The notes beneath the pieces were generated by a model. It had not been told where the DNA came from, did no database searches, and saw only the letters and a program-made list of their open reading frames with translations. A DNA stretch of 5,000 nt, from assembly GCA_025352585.1 (NCBI GenBank), contig JANXTD010000029.1, positions 1 through 5,000 on the forward strand, given 5' to 3'. The stretch is from Fimbriiglobus sp. GTDB lineage: Bacteria; Planctomycetota; Planctomycetia; Gemmatales; Gemmataceae. This document shows, piece by piece, positions 1-5,000 of the stretch (positions within the stretch are counted from its first letter, which is position 1; each line of letters starts with the position of its first letter). Made by a program: the position numbers and the translations under genes.

Positions 1-277
1 CCTTCTTCGCGCCGATCTTATCGACGGTGCAGAACAGGTCGAAGAAGTCGAGTTCGTGCTCGCTCAGGAAGCCGATCTTGCGCGGCACGAGCCGAGTGCC
101 GGACTGGTTCCCCTCGTAATACTCCGAGACGTGAAAGGTCACGTCCTGTCCCAGGCGGAGTTGCAGCGTGCGGCGGTTGGCCTCGCTGATAAGTACCTGG
201 TACTCGAACGGCCCGACCTCGACGCGGGCCTCGTCGTCGAGGACGCGGTTTAGTGTGCCGGTCATCTTCGTAATCAT
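1..277 (-). CDS. ruvA: Holliday junction branch migration complex subunit RuvA (5' part; 3' end outside window)
   Basis: RuvA binds the four-way Holliday junction as a tetramer and loads the RuvB motor for branch migration during recombinational repair. Only the first 92 codons are present; the gene runs off the left edge. The protein begins MITKMTGTLNRVL, then VGPFEYQVLISE and a VTFHVSEYYEGNQ stretch, which fits the N-terminal OB-fold (domain I) of RuvA. It continues with IGFLSEHELDFFDLF and TVDKIGAKK, matching the start of the first helix-hairpin-helix (YGF..ERTLFKELIKTNGVGPKLA in E. coli). The ATG at 277-275 overlaps the ruvC stop as ATGA, which supports this start over the internal ATG at 265-263 and suggests translational coupling. 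The family assignment rests on the conserved pattern plus the adjacent ruvC, the classical partner. Confidence 0.9.
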   Translation of the reverse strand, partial: MITKMTGTLNRVLDDEARVEVGPFEYQVLISEANRRTLQLRLGQDVTFHVSEYYEGNQSGTRLVPRKIGFLSEHELDFFDLFCTVDKIGAKK

Positions 278-849
278 TCGCCGCCGTCCTCGCCGAGGAG
301 CATCGCCAGGTTGACGCCCTGGAAGCGGACGCTGCGTGAGCCGGCGATGAGGCCGCCGATCACGCCCGACCCCAGGTGGTAGTAGTGGCACAGCGCGAGG
401 CCCAAGGCGTCGCTCACGTCGTGCGGCTCGGGGAGTTTCGTCAGGTGCAGCTCGCGCATGATGGCGTGCTGCATCTGCTCCTTGCTCGCCCGGCCGTGCC
501 CCGTGACCGTCTTCTTGACGTGCGTCGCCGCGTACTCGACGACCTCCGCACTCGCCTTGGCGGCCGCCAACAGGTAGCAGCCGCGGGCGTGGCCCATCAG
601 AATCGCGGTGCGCGGGTGGTCGTAGTGGGCGTAAAGCGTCTCGACGACGACGAGGTCCGGCTTGCACTGCTCCAACACTTCCACCAGGCCATCGTAAAGG
701 GCGACGAGCCGCGGTGCCATCTCGGGAGTCTCGCGCCCCTTGGCGGACCGGATCACCCCCGCCTCGACGACGCGCGGGCCGTCCGGGGTCACGTCAAGAA
801 CACCGTAGCCGGTGGTTTGCAACGCGGGGTCGAGGCCGAGGATGCGCAT
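274..849 (-). CDS. ruvC: Crossover junction endodeoxyribonuclease RuvC
   Basis: RuvC is the Mg-dependent dimeric resolvase that nicks Holliday junctions symmetrically after RuvAB branch migration. The 191-residue product starts MRILGLDPALQTTGYGV, the first beta strand of the RNase H-like fold. All four acidic catalytic residues are visible: D7, E70 in LVVVETLY, and D144 and D147 in PHDVSDALGLALCHYYH. H143 sits just before D144, as in many RuvC proteins. GHARG at 86-90 and the TVTGHGRASKEQM stretch at 115-126 are also family-like. The protein is somewhat longer than E. coli RuvC (173 aa), mostly through a C-terminal tail of about 30 residues after the last catalytic helix. The reading frame stays open far upstream, but homology starts at this ATG. 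No clear SD precedes it; the palindrome CCCCGCGGGG (857-866) lies 7 nt upstream and could mask the start. The stop overlaps the ruvA start by 4 nt. Confidence 0.96.
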   Translation of the reverse strand: MRILGLDPALQTTGYGVLDVTPDGPRVVEAGVIRSAKGRETPEMAPRLVALYDGLVEVLEQCKPDLVVVETLYAHYDHPRTAILMGHARGCYLLAAAKASAEVVEYAATHVKKTVTGHGRASKEQMQHAIMRELHLTKLPEPHDVSDALGLALCHYYHLGSGVIGGLIAGSRSVRFQGVNLAMLLGEDGGE

Positions 850-932
850 GGGTCGGCCCCGCGGGGGAAGGGTTCGGCACCTCAGAGATATCGGCGAATC
901 GGGGTCGCGATAGTGAACGGAATTCCCGCCGG

Positions 933-1724
933 TTACTCCAGCCCGTTGGCCCTCTTCCAATCGCTGAAGTTGCGCCAGTTGTCGGCGTCGATCGGGAAGG
1001 GTTCGCGCGACACGCCCTGGAGCATCAAGAAGCCTGTCGTGACGCGCATGTCGTCGCCCTCGAAACCGTTGGCAATTAGGGCGAACTCGTCGGCGGCGAG
1101 GATGATCAGGTCGTCGGTCCCCGAGGCGACCAGGAACGCGCTGTCGCCGATCAGCTTCGCCCGCAGCGGCGGCTTGCTCGCCAAGTCGAGGGCCGTCGGG
1201 TCGTTGGCGGGGTCGGCGGCCCGCACGTCGCGGATCATGTCGTTGAACCACCGCAAGTTCGCCGGGGTCGGCCGCACCGGGAACGCCCGGCGAATCTGGA
1301 AGTAGTTGCGGCAACGTTGCACCCCCGAGTAGACCCAGTACGCCGACAGCAGCAGCCACGGCGAGGGCGCGCCGACGAGCAGGAGTTGCCGCGCCGCCGA
1401 CTGCACGCCGAAGACGACCAGCACGACGCCGTCGAACAGAATGCCTTCGAGCGTCGGCTTCAAGAGGTTGAGCAGCCCGACGGTCAATTCGAGCACGCCC
1501 AACCCGAGGTAGAGCAGGCCGAAGGCGTTGGTCTTCTGGTTGTCCGGGATGGCGAAGTACCAGATGCCGGTGAAGAACGCCCCGAAGGCCAGGCTCGACC
1601 ACGCCGAGCCGCGGACCGCCCCGACGACGGCGCGGTAGGCCGCGACGTTGCGGAGCATCTCGCGCGTCTCGGCCCCCGTCGGCGGCGCGTCGTCCCGGAA
1701 GTCGTCGTCGGTGTCGCGGGCCAC
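933..1724 (-). CDS. Unrecognised membrane protein with four predicted helices and a soluble C-terminal domain
   Basis: I do not recognise this 263-residue protein. It starts with a GTG codon. Residues 1-40 are polar and arginine-rich (MARDTDDDFRDDAPPTGAE...). Four hydrophobic segments follow at about 42-59, 67-88, 93-110 and 114-135, joined by very short loops. Residues 136-263 are soluble-looking, starting with a basic stretch (RCRNYFQIRRAF). Basic residues flank the bundle on the N-terminal side and after helix 4, so by the positive-inside rule both ends are probably cytoplasmic. There is no signal peptide and no catalytic motif I can name. The C-terminal domain has alternating hydrophobic stretches (AFLVASGTDDLIILAADEFALIA) that look like beta strands. 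The gene lies 33 bp after mqnC and 83 bp before ruvC on the same strand, so co-transcription is likely, but this does not reveal its role. The clean frame, codon use like its neighbours and tight packing argue for a real gene. Confidence 0.85.
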   Translation of the reverse strand: MARDTDDDFRDDAPPTGAETREMLRNVAAYRAVVGAVRGSAWSSLAFGAFFTGIWYFAIPDNQKTNAFGLLYLGLGVLELTVGLLNLLKPTLEGILFDGVVLVVFGVQSAARQLLLVGAPSPWLLLSAYWVYSGVQRCRNYFQIRRAFPVRPTPANLRWFNDMIRDVRAADPANDPTALDLASKPPLRAKLIGDSAFLVASGTDDLIILAADEFALIANGFEGDDMRVTTGFLMLQGVSREPFPIDADNWRNFSDWKRANGLE

Positions 1725-1757
1725 GGCAAAACCCCGAGTGCAAGGAGGCAGAGGGCG

Positions 1758-2864
1758 TCAGTTTACGAGCGACAACGCCCGCGAAGCAGGGGCATTCGCC
1801 GTCTCATCGACGAGTTGGTACCAGACGTTGCGCTGCCGGGGGGTCCAGCCGGCCTCGCGAATCGCCGCGCGGATTTGTTCGAGGGTCAGGTGGTGGACGG
1901 TACCGGCGCTGGCGACGACGTTCTCCTCGATCATCAGGCTGCCCATGTCGTTGGCCCCGTAAAACAGGGCAATTTGACCGATCTTGGCACCCTGCGTCAC
2001 CCACGACGACTGGATGTTGGCGAAGTTGTCGAGGTACAATCTCGCGACCGCTTGCGTCCGCAGGTACTCGAACGACCCCGCCGCCGGGGCGTCGGCCATC
2101 TTGTGCCCCGGCTGCATCGTCCAGCAGATGAACGCCGTGAAGCCGCCGGTCTCGTCCTGAAGGGAGCGCAGCCGGTCGAGGTGCTCGACGCGCTCGGCCT
2201 CCGTCTCGATGTGGCCGAACATCATCGTCGCGGTCGAGCGGCCGCCGAGTTGGTGCCAGACCCGCGAGGCGTCGAGCCAGTCGTCGGTCAGCGCCTTGCC
2301 CTTGGTGAGCAGTTTGCGGACGCGATCGACGAGGATTTCGCCGCCGCCGCCCGGCAGGCTACCCATGCCGGCGTCTTTGAGACGCGTCAGGACTTCGAGC
2401 AACGACAGCTTGTTGATGCGGGCGAAGTGCGCGATCTCCGGCGGGCTGAAGGCGTGCAGGTTGACCGTCGGGAAGCGGGCCTTCAGGTCCGACAGCATCG
2501 ACTCGTACCAGTCGAGTTTCAGGCTGGGGTGCATGCCGCCTTGCAGCAAGATTTGGTCGCCACCCAGGGCAATCGTCTCCTCGATCTTGGCGTACAACTC
2601 CTCGCGCGGCATCACGTAAGCGTCAACGTCGCCCGACTTACGGTAGAAGGCGCAAAAGTCGCAGACCGCGGCGCAAACATTGGTGTAGTTGATGTTTCGG
2701 TCAATGTTGTAGGTGCGGTACGGCTCCGGGTGTAGCCGCATCGTCACCGCGTGCGCGGCCTTGCCCAACTTGAGCAGGTCGCGGCTGGCCATCAACTCGA
2801 CGCCCTCGTCGAAGGTGAGGCGGGTGCCGTCAACGGCTTTCGACAAGAGGCGGTCGATGCTCAA
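1758..2864 (-). CDS. mqnC: Cyclic dehypoxanthinyl futalosine synthase MqnC (radical SAM)
   Basis: MqnC is a radical SAM enzyme of the futalosine route to menaquinone; it cyclises dehypoxanthinyl futalosine to its spiro cyclic form. The 368-residue product has the cluster-binding CX3CX2C motif at C64, C68 and C71 (NYTNVCAAVCDFCAFYR). Further family stretches are LQGGMHPSL near 107-115, LPGGGGEILVDRVR near 170-183, STATMMFGHIETE near 210-222, GFTAFICWTMQP near 241-252 and NDMGSLMIEENVVASAGT near 305-322. These patterns fit MqnC better than its relative MqnE. I chose the TTG start at 2864 because AGGAG at 2875-2871 sits 6 nt upstream, and the protein then begins MSIDRLLSKAVDG, as family members usually do. 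An in-frame ATG at 2909 would add 15 unlikely residues. The start lies inside mqnA (35-nt overlap), suggesting translational coupling. Confidence 0.95.
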   Translation of the reverse strand: MSIDRLLSKAVDGTRLTFDEGVELMASRDLLKLGKAAHAVTMRLHPEPYRTYNIDRNINYTNVCAAVCDFCAFYRKSGDVDAYVMPREELYAKIEETIALGGDQILLQGGMHPSLKLDWYESMLSDLKARFPTVNLHAFSPPEIAHFARINKLSLLEVLTRLKDAGMGSLPGGGGEILVDRVRKLLTKGKALTDDWLDASRVWHQLGGRSTATMMFGHIETEAERVEHLDRLRSLQDETGGFTAFICWTMQPGHKMADAPAAGSFEYLRTQAVARLYLDNFANIQSSWVTQGAKIGQIALFYGANDMGSLMIEENVVASAGTVHHLTLEQIRAAIREAGWTPRQRNVWYQLVDETANAPASRALSLVN

Positions 2865-3645
2865 GGGAGACTCCTGCGGGGGCCAAACCGAGCGGCACGG
2901 CGAGTTCATAGTAGCGGGCCAACCCCGCCAGTTCCCGCGGCCCTAAGTCGTAGTGAAGGATGTTCGTGAGGTAACGTCGGCAGAAGCCGGGGTCGAGTTT
3001 GAGCTTGGGCGACTCGCGCGCGGCAATCGCCCCGACGTTGGCCAGGCCGTGCGCCTTGGCCGCGTGGAAGGCGTTGACCGTCCGCCGCGATAACGTGACC
3101 CCGTCGCGGATCGCCCAGACGGCGAAGACCATCGGCAGCCCGGTCCAGGTCGTCCACTCCTCGCCGAGGTCAAAGGCGTAGCGGAAGCCGGGCAGGCAGG
3201 CGTGCATCGCCCGGTCGCCGATCAGCAGCACGGCGTCGGTCGTCACGTCGTCGGCCGGCACATCCATCGGCAGCGGCTCGACTTGCGGCTCGACGCCGTA
3301 CTTGTGCGCGAGAATAATCCGCGTCAACGCCGCACTGGTGCGCGAACCGACGTCCAGGGCGACCGTGCGAATCTGTGCCCACGGCACCCGACTGAATAGC
3401 GTCACACTCAAGACGGGGCCGCGCGAAGCGATCGATATGCCGGGGATGAAGTCGTAGTGCTCAGCGCGGAAGAACTCGACCACCGGGATCAGCCCGACAT
3501 CAAGGTTGCCGTCGGCCATCTGCTCAGCGAGTTGACTGGGCAGGTCGAGCGACAGTTCGATGTTCGGGTCGAAGCGTGTCAGCCCCTCAATGAGCGGCTT
3601 AGTGTTCAGGTAGTTGACCGCTCCCACGCGGATCGGCGTCGTCAT
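2830..3645 (-). CDS. mqnA: Chorismate dehydratase MqnA
   Basis: MqnA removes water from chorismate to give 3-[(1-carboxyvinyl)oxy]benzoate, the first step of the futalosine menaquinone pathway. The 271-residue protein has the two-lobed, periplasmic-binding-protein-like MqnA pattern but no signal peptide, so it acts in the cytoplasm. Visible family stretches are VNYLNTKPL at 10-18, GNLDVGLIPVVEFF at 46-59, ASRGPVLSVTLFS at 73-85, LDVGSRTSAALTRIIL at 97-112, LLIGDRAMHA at 140-149 and TGLPMVFAVWAIRDG at 168-182. The ATG at 3645 is preceded by a purine-rich GGGGGA, a moderate SD, 6 nt away. It follows purQ by 61 bp and overlaps mqnC by 35 nt. The genes for the other pathway steps (mqnB, mqnD, mqnE) are not in this window. 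Confidence 0.95.
   Translation of the reverse strand: MTTPIRVGAVNYLNTKPLIEGLTRFDPNIELSLDLPSQLAEQMADGNLDVGLIPVVEFFRAEHYDFIPGISIASRGPVLSVTLFSRVPWAQIRTVALDVGSRTSAALTRIILAHKYGVEPQVEPLPMDVPADDVTTDAVLLIGDRAMHACLPGFRYAFDLGEEWTTWTGLPMVFAVWAIRDGVTLSRRTVNAFHAAKAHGLANVGAIAARESPKLKLDPGFCRRYLTNILHYDLGPRELAGLARYYELAVPLGLAPAGVSLEHRPPLVESR
2871..2875 (-). promoter_or_regulatory. Shine-Dalgarno site that fixes the mqnC TTG start
   Basis: On the minus strand AGGAG is followed by a 6-nt spacer (TCTCCC) and then TTG. It is the clearest ribosome binding site in the window and lies within the last codons of mqnA. The other starts here have weak or no SD, so this one decides the mqnC start in favour of TTG over the upstream ATG at 2909. 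Confidence 0.75.
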
Positions 3646-3680
3646 CGCAAGTCCCCCGCAAGATTCCGACAGCCCCTTAA

Positions 3681-3706
3681 CCGTGCCTCACAATCGCGGG
3701 CAACGG
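3681..3706 (-). other. Hairpin between purQ and mqnA
   Basis: Directly after the purQ stop, the minus-strand transcript can fold CCGTTGCC against GGCACGG: seven base pairs with one bulged T and an 11-nt loop. No T-run follows (next bases TTAAGGGG), so it is not a standard intrinsic terminator. It might slow 3' decay of purQ mRNA or mark a processing site, or it may be a chance fold in GC-rich DNA. Confidence 0.3.
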
Positions 3707-4480
3707 TCACCCGGTGAAGTACTCGACGGCGTTGCGGAAAATCGCCATCCCTTCGCCCTCCGGTTTGAGGCCGTCGCGGGTCCAGCGCGGGTGTTGCGTC
3801 CCCAAAATGTGCCGCTCGGGGTGTGGCATCAGCCCCAGCACGCGGCCGGTGGCGTCCGAGATGCCAGCGATGTCGCCCTGCGAGCCGTTGGGGTTGTGCG
3901 GGAACCCGGCCGGCTGGCCCTGCGGGTCGGTGTAGCGTAACACCACCTGACCCGCTTGATCCAAGCCTTTGAAGATCCACTCCTTACGGCAGACGAAGTT
4001 GCCCTCGCCGTGGGCAATCGGGACGTACATCCGCGTCAGACCCTTGAGGAACGGGCACGAGTTCGGCGTAATCGCGAGGTGGACCCAGCGGTCCTCGAAG
4101 CGGCCGTGGGGGTTGTGGGCGAGGGTCACGAGCGGGCCGTCTTCGTCGGGCGGCACCAGCAGCCCGGCCTTCACGAGCACCTGGAAGCCGTTGCAGATGC
4201 CGAGGACCAGTTTCTCGGCGGAGCGGAATTCGCGCACGGCGTCGGCGAGGAAGGTCGAGAGCTGGGCGGCGAGGATTTTGCCGGCCGCCACGTCGTCACC
4301 GTAGGAGAAGCCGCCGGGCAGTAGAAGGATCTGGTGCTTCTTGAGGAGCCGGGGTTGCTGGCGGAGTTCGTTGATGTGGACGGAGCGCACGGCGGCCCCG
4401 GCCTTCTCGAAGGCGAACGCGGCTTCGGCGTCGCAGTTCGTGCCGGGGGCACGCAAGAGAAGCACACTCGGCGTGGCCAT
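3707..4480 (-). CDS. purQ: Phosphoribosylformylglycinamidine synthase, glutaminase subunit PurQ
   Basis: PurQ is the class I glutamine amidotransferase subunit that releases ammonia from glutamine for PurL, which converts FGAR to FGAM in purine synthesis. The 257-residue protein has the full triad: C96 in the nucleophile elbow LVLGICNGFQVL, and H220 and E222 in GLMPHPERH. LLLPGGFSYGDD at 52-63 is the oxyanion-hole region and matches PurQ closely, as do APGTNCDAE at 11-19 and IAHGEGNF at 155-162. The length is that of a stand-alone PurQ, not the large fused PurL of enterobacteria, so separate purL and probably purS should exist elsewhere; neither is in this window. The ATG at 4480 has only a weak GGAAC ahead of it. 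It is the first gene of the minus-strand cluster, diverging from the rRNA-type promoter at 4671. Confidence 0.96.
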   Translation of the reverse strand: MATPSVLLLRAPGTNCDAEAAFAFEKAGAAVRSVHINELRQQPRLLKKHQILLLPGGFSYGDDVAAGKILAAQLSTFLADAVREFRSAEKLVLGICNGFQVLVKAGLLVPPDEDGPLVTLAHNPHGRFEDRWVHLAITPNSCPFLKGLTRMYVPIAHGEGNFVCRKEWIFKGLDQAGQVVLRYTDPQGQPAGFPHNPNGSQGDIAGISDATGRVLGLMPHPERHILGTQHPRWTRDGLKPEGEGMAIFRNAVEYFTG

Positions 4481-4670
4481 GCGAAGTTCCAGTGAGACGA
4501 GGCGGACGGCGACGGGACTGAGTTAGGTGTAACGGCCGGGGGGGAAGCGACCAAGAGGAGTGGGGCGGAATCGGGTGCGACACGGGAGTGGCAGTTGCTG
4601 GCGTCCGCCTTGGCCTGGGCGGTCCGAAGTCGGGCCGGTCGCTATTTCTCGAATCGGCCGGGACGAGCCG
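4481..4670. other. Divergent intergenic region between purQ and the rRNA-type promoter
   Basis: This GC-rich stretch holds no gene that I can support. Transcription of the purQ cluster must start here or be very weak. The only candidate I find for a minus-strand promoter is poor: TTGGTC at 4554-4549, a 17-nt spacer and TACACC at 4531-4526, each matching the consensus at about half its positions. A run of seven G (4538-4544) lies in the spacer. No purine-repressor or riboswitch motif is recognisable. Confidence 0.4.
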
Positions 4671-4698
4671 TTGACACGCCCCGGCGGCCTGTTAGTAT
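4671..4698 (+). promoter_or_regulatory. Sigma70-type promoter of a likely rRNA operon
   Basis: A perfect -35 box TTGACA (4671-4676) is followed by a 16-nt GC-rich spacer and TAGTAT (4693-4698) as -10; TTAGTATAT also allows registers with 17 or 18 nt spacing. Bases after the -10 are ATGGGTG, so transcription would start around 4704-4706 on or near a G. It is the strongest promoter-like sequence in the window. Its role is inferred from the boxA and structured leader downstream. Confidence 0.75.
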
Positions 4699-4811
4699 AT
4701 GGGTGTTGGTGCGACGCACTGGCAGCCGAGACGACGGAAACGAAAGACGAGTGGTTCGACGAGACGCAAGTCTTGAAGGGCTACAAGGAATCGCGGAAGT
4801 CGCCTCAAACG

Positions 4812-4824
4812 TGTTCTTTGACAA
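4812..4824 (+). promoter_or_regulatory. boxA antitermination element
   Basis: TGTTCTTTGACAA differs from the E. coli rRNA boxA (TGCTCTTTAACAA) at two positions. boxA RNA is bound by NusB with S10 (NusE) and helps RNA polymerase pass Rho-dependent termination in rRNA operons. It lies roughly 110 nt after the expected transcription start, as in rRNA leaders, and is the main reason to call this region an rRNA leader. Confidence 0.8.
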
Positions 4825-4957
4825 ATTGGTAGTGAAAGAGCCTTACCAAGGGTGAGGTGCTCGCCGACGATCGGTGACACCAAGCTTCTTGAAGGTTGCG
4901 AAAGCAACGCCCAAGTTGAATTGAGTATCACCGAACAACGGCAAGGACGAACCACAA

Positions 4958-4997
4958 GTGCCGGCAGTAATGCTGGTATGCCCTGGGTAACCGGGGC
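4958..4997 (+). other. Two adjacent hairpins, both with GUAA tetraloops
   Basis: The first stem pairs 4958-4966 with 4971-4979 (9 bp including G-U pairs) around loop GTAA (4967-4970). The second pairs 4980-4986 with 4991-4997 (7 bp, one G-U) around loop GTAA (4987-4990). They abut without any spacer, so the helices could stack end to end. GUAA belongs to the stable GNRA tetraloop class. No T-run follows, so this is not a terminator. Confidence 0.6.
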
Positions 4998-5000
4998 GAT

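Larger units (their letters stand above)
4704..5000 (+). ncRNA. Structured leader RNA, probably the 5' leader of an rRNA operon (continues past the window)
   Basis: No credible protein gene fills this stretch. The transcript from the promoter at 4671 would contain a boxA element and then a series of stem-loops: 4851-4856 with 4860-4865; 4871-4877 with 4928-4934 (perfect 7 bp), enclosing 4888-4891 with 4912-4915 and the GAAA-capped stem 4895-4908; 4958-4966 with 4971-4979 (GUAA loop); and 4980-4986 with 4991-4997 (GUAA loop). rRNA leaders carry boxA and pairing segments used for antitermination, folding and RNase III processing, so the mature rRNA should begin a little beyond 5000. I see neither the 5' end of 16S (AGAGTTTGAT) nor that of 23S in the window. 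A different structured RNA is possible. Confidence 0.65.

Noticed and set aside
376..1305. Long plus-strand open frame opposite ruvC and the membrane protein
   Set aside because: It is antisense to two well supported genes, has an arginine/valine-rich composition with no recognisable motif, and is expected from the GC-rich third positions of the real genes.
850..1743. Upstream extension of the ruvC frame to 489 codons
   Set aside because: The extra region lies on the same strand but in another frame of the membrane protein gene and is arginine/proline-rich noise. RuvC homology starts exactly at the ATG at 849.
1741..1750. Sequence AAGGAGG on the plus strand near the membrane protein start
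   Set aside because: On the coding (minus) strand it reads CCTCCTT, so it cannot serve as an SD for that gene, and no plus-strand gene starts after it.
1317..2735. 472-codon plus-strand open frame opposite mqnC
   Set aside because: The minus strand encodes clear MqnC with its radical SAM motif. The antisense product is low-complexity (R, V, D, Q rich) without domain features, a typical shadow frame in high-GC DNA.
4560..4955. Small open frames on both strands in the leader region
   Set aside because: They cross the promoter, boxA and hairpins, have no SD or recognisable content, and their codon use is unlike that of the real genes.
4980..5000. Possible intrinsic terminator at the right edge
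   Set aside because: The GC-rich hairpin is not followed by a T-run within the window, and it lies downstream of a boxA, where read-through is expected.
4671..5000. Group I or group II intron, tmRNA or RNase P RNA
   Set aside because: I compared the region with the core motifs I know for these RNAs and found none. The boxA plus promoter points to an rRNA leader.

Overview
The window is GC-rich bacterial DNA. It looks like a planctomycete, most likely of the Gemmata group. That placement rests on the general feel of the RuvA, RuvC and MqnC sequences, the futalosine-type menaquinone genes and the sparse Shine-Dalgarno signals. It is an inference, not something the window proves.

Positions 1-4480 hold six closely packed genes, all on the minus strand. 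In transcription order they are purQ (purine synthesis), mqnA and mqnC (futalosine menaquinone pathway), an unrecognised four-helix membrane protein, ruvC, and the 5' part of ruvA (Holliday junction processing). Gaps and overlaps are 61 bp (purQ/mqnA), a 35-nt overlap (mqnA/mqnC, with a TTG start and a good SD), 33 bp, 83 bp, and a 4-nt ATGA overlap (ruvC/ruvA). No convincing intrinsic terminator lies between them, so they could be one mixed-function operon. The pairs mqnA-mqnC and ruvC-ruvA are probably translationally coupled.

Positions 4481-4670 are a GC-rich divergent intergenic region. From 4671 onward the plus strand carries a strong sigma70-like promoter, then a boxA antitermination element (4812-4824), then a run of hairpins, three of them capped by GNRA tetraloops. 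This layout is that of an rRNA operon leader. The mature rRNA is not reached before position 5000, so whether 16S or 23S follows cannot be told from here.

The protein genes are mostly ordinary housekeeping genes. The parts worth a second look are the structured leader at the right edge and the unknown membrane protein between mqnC and ruvC. I see no mobile element, CRISPR array, tRNA or defence system.
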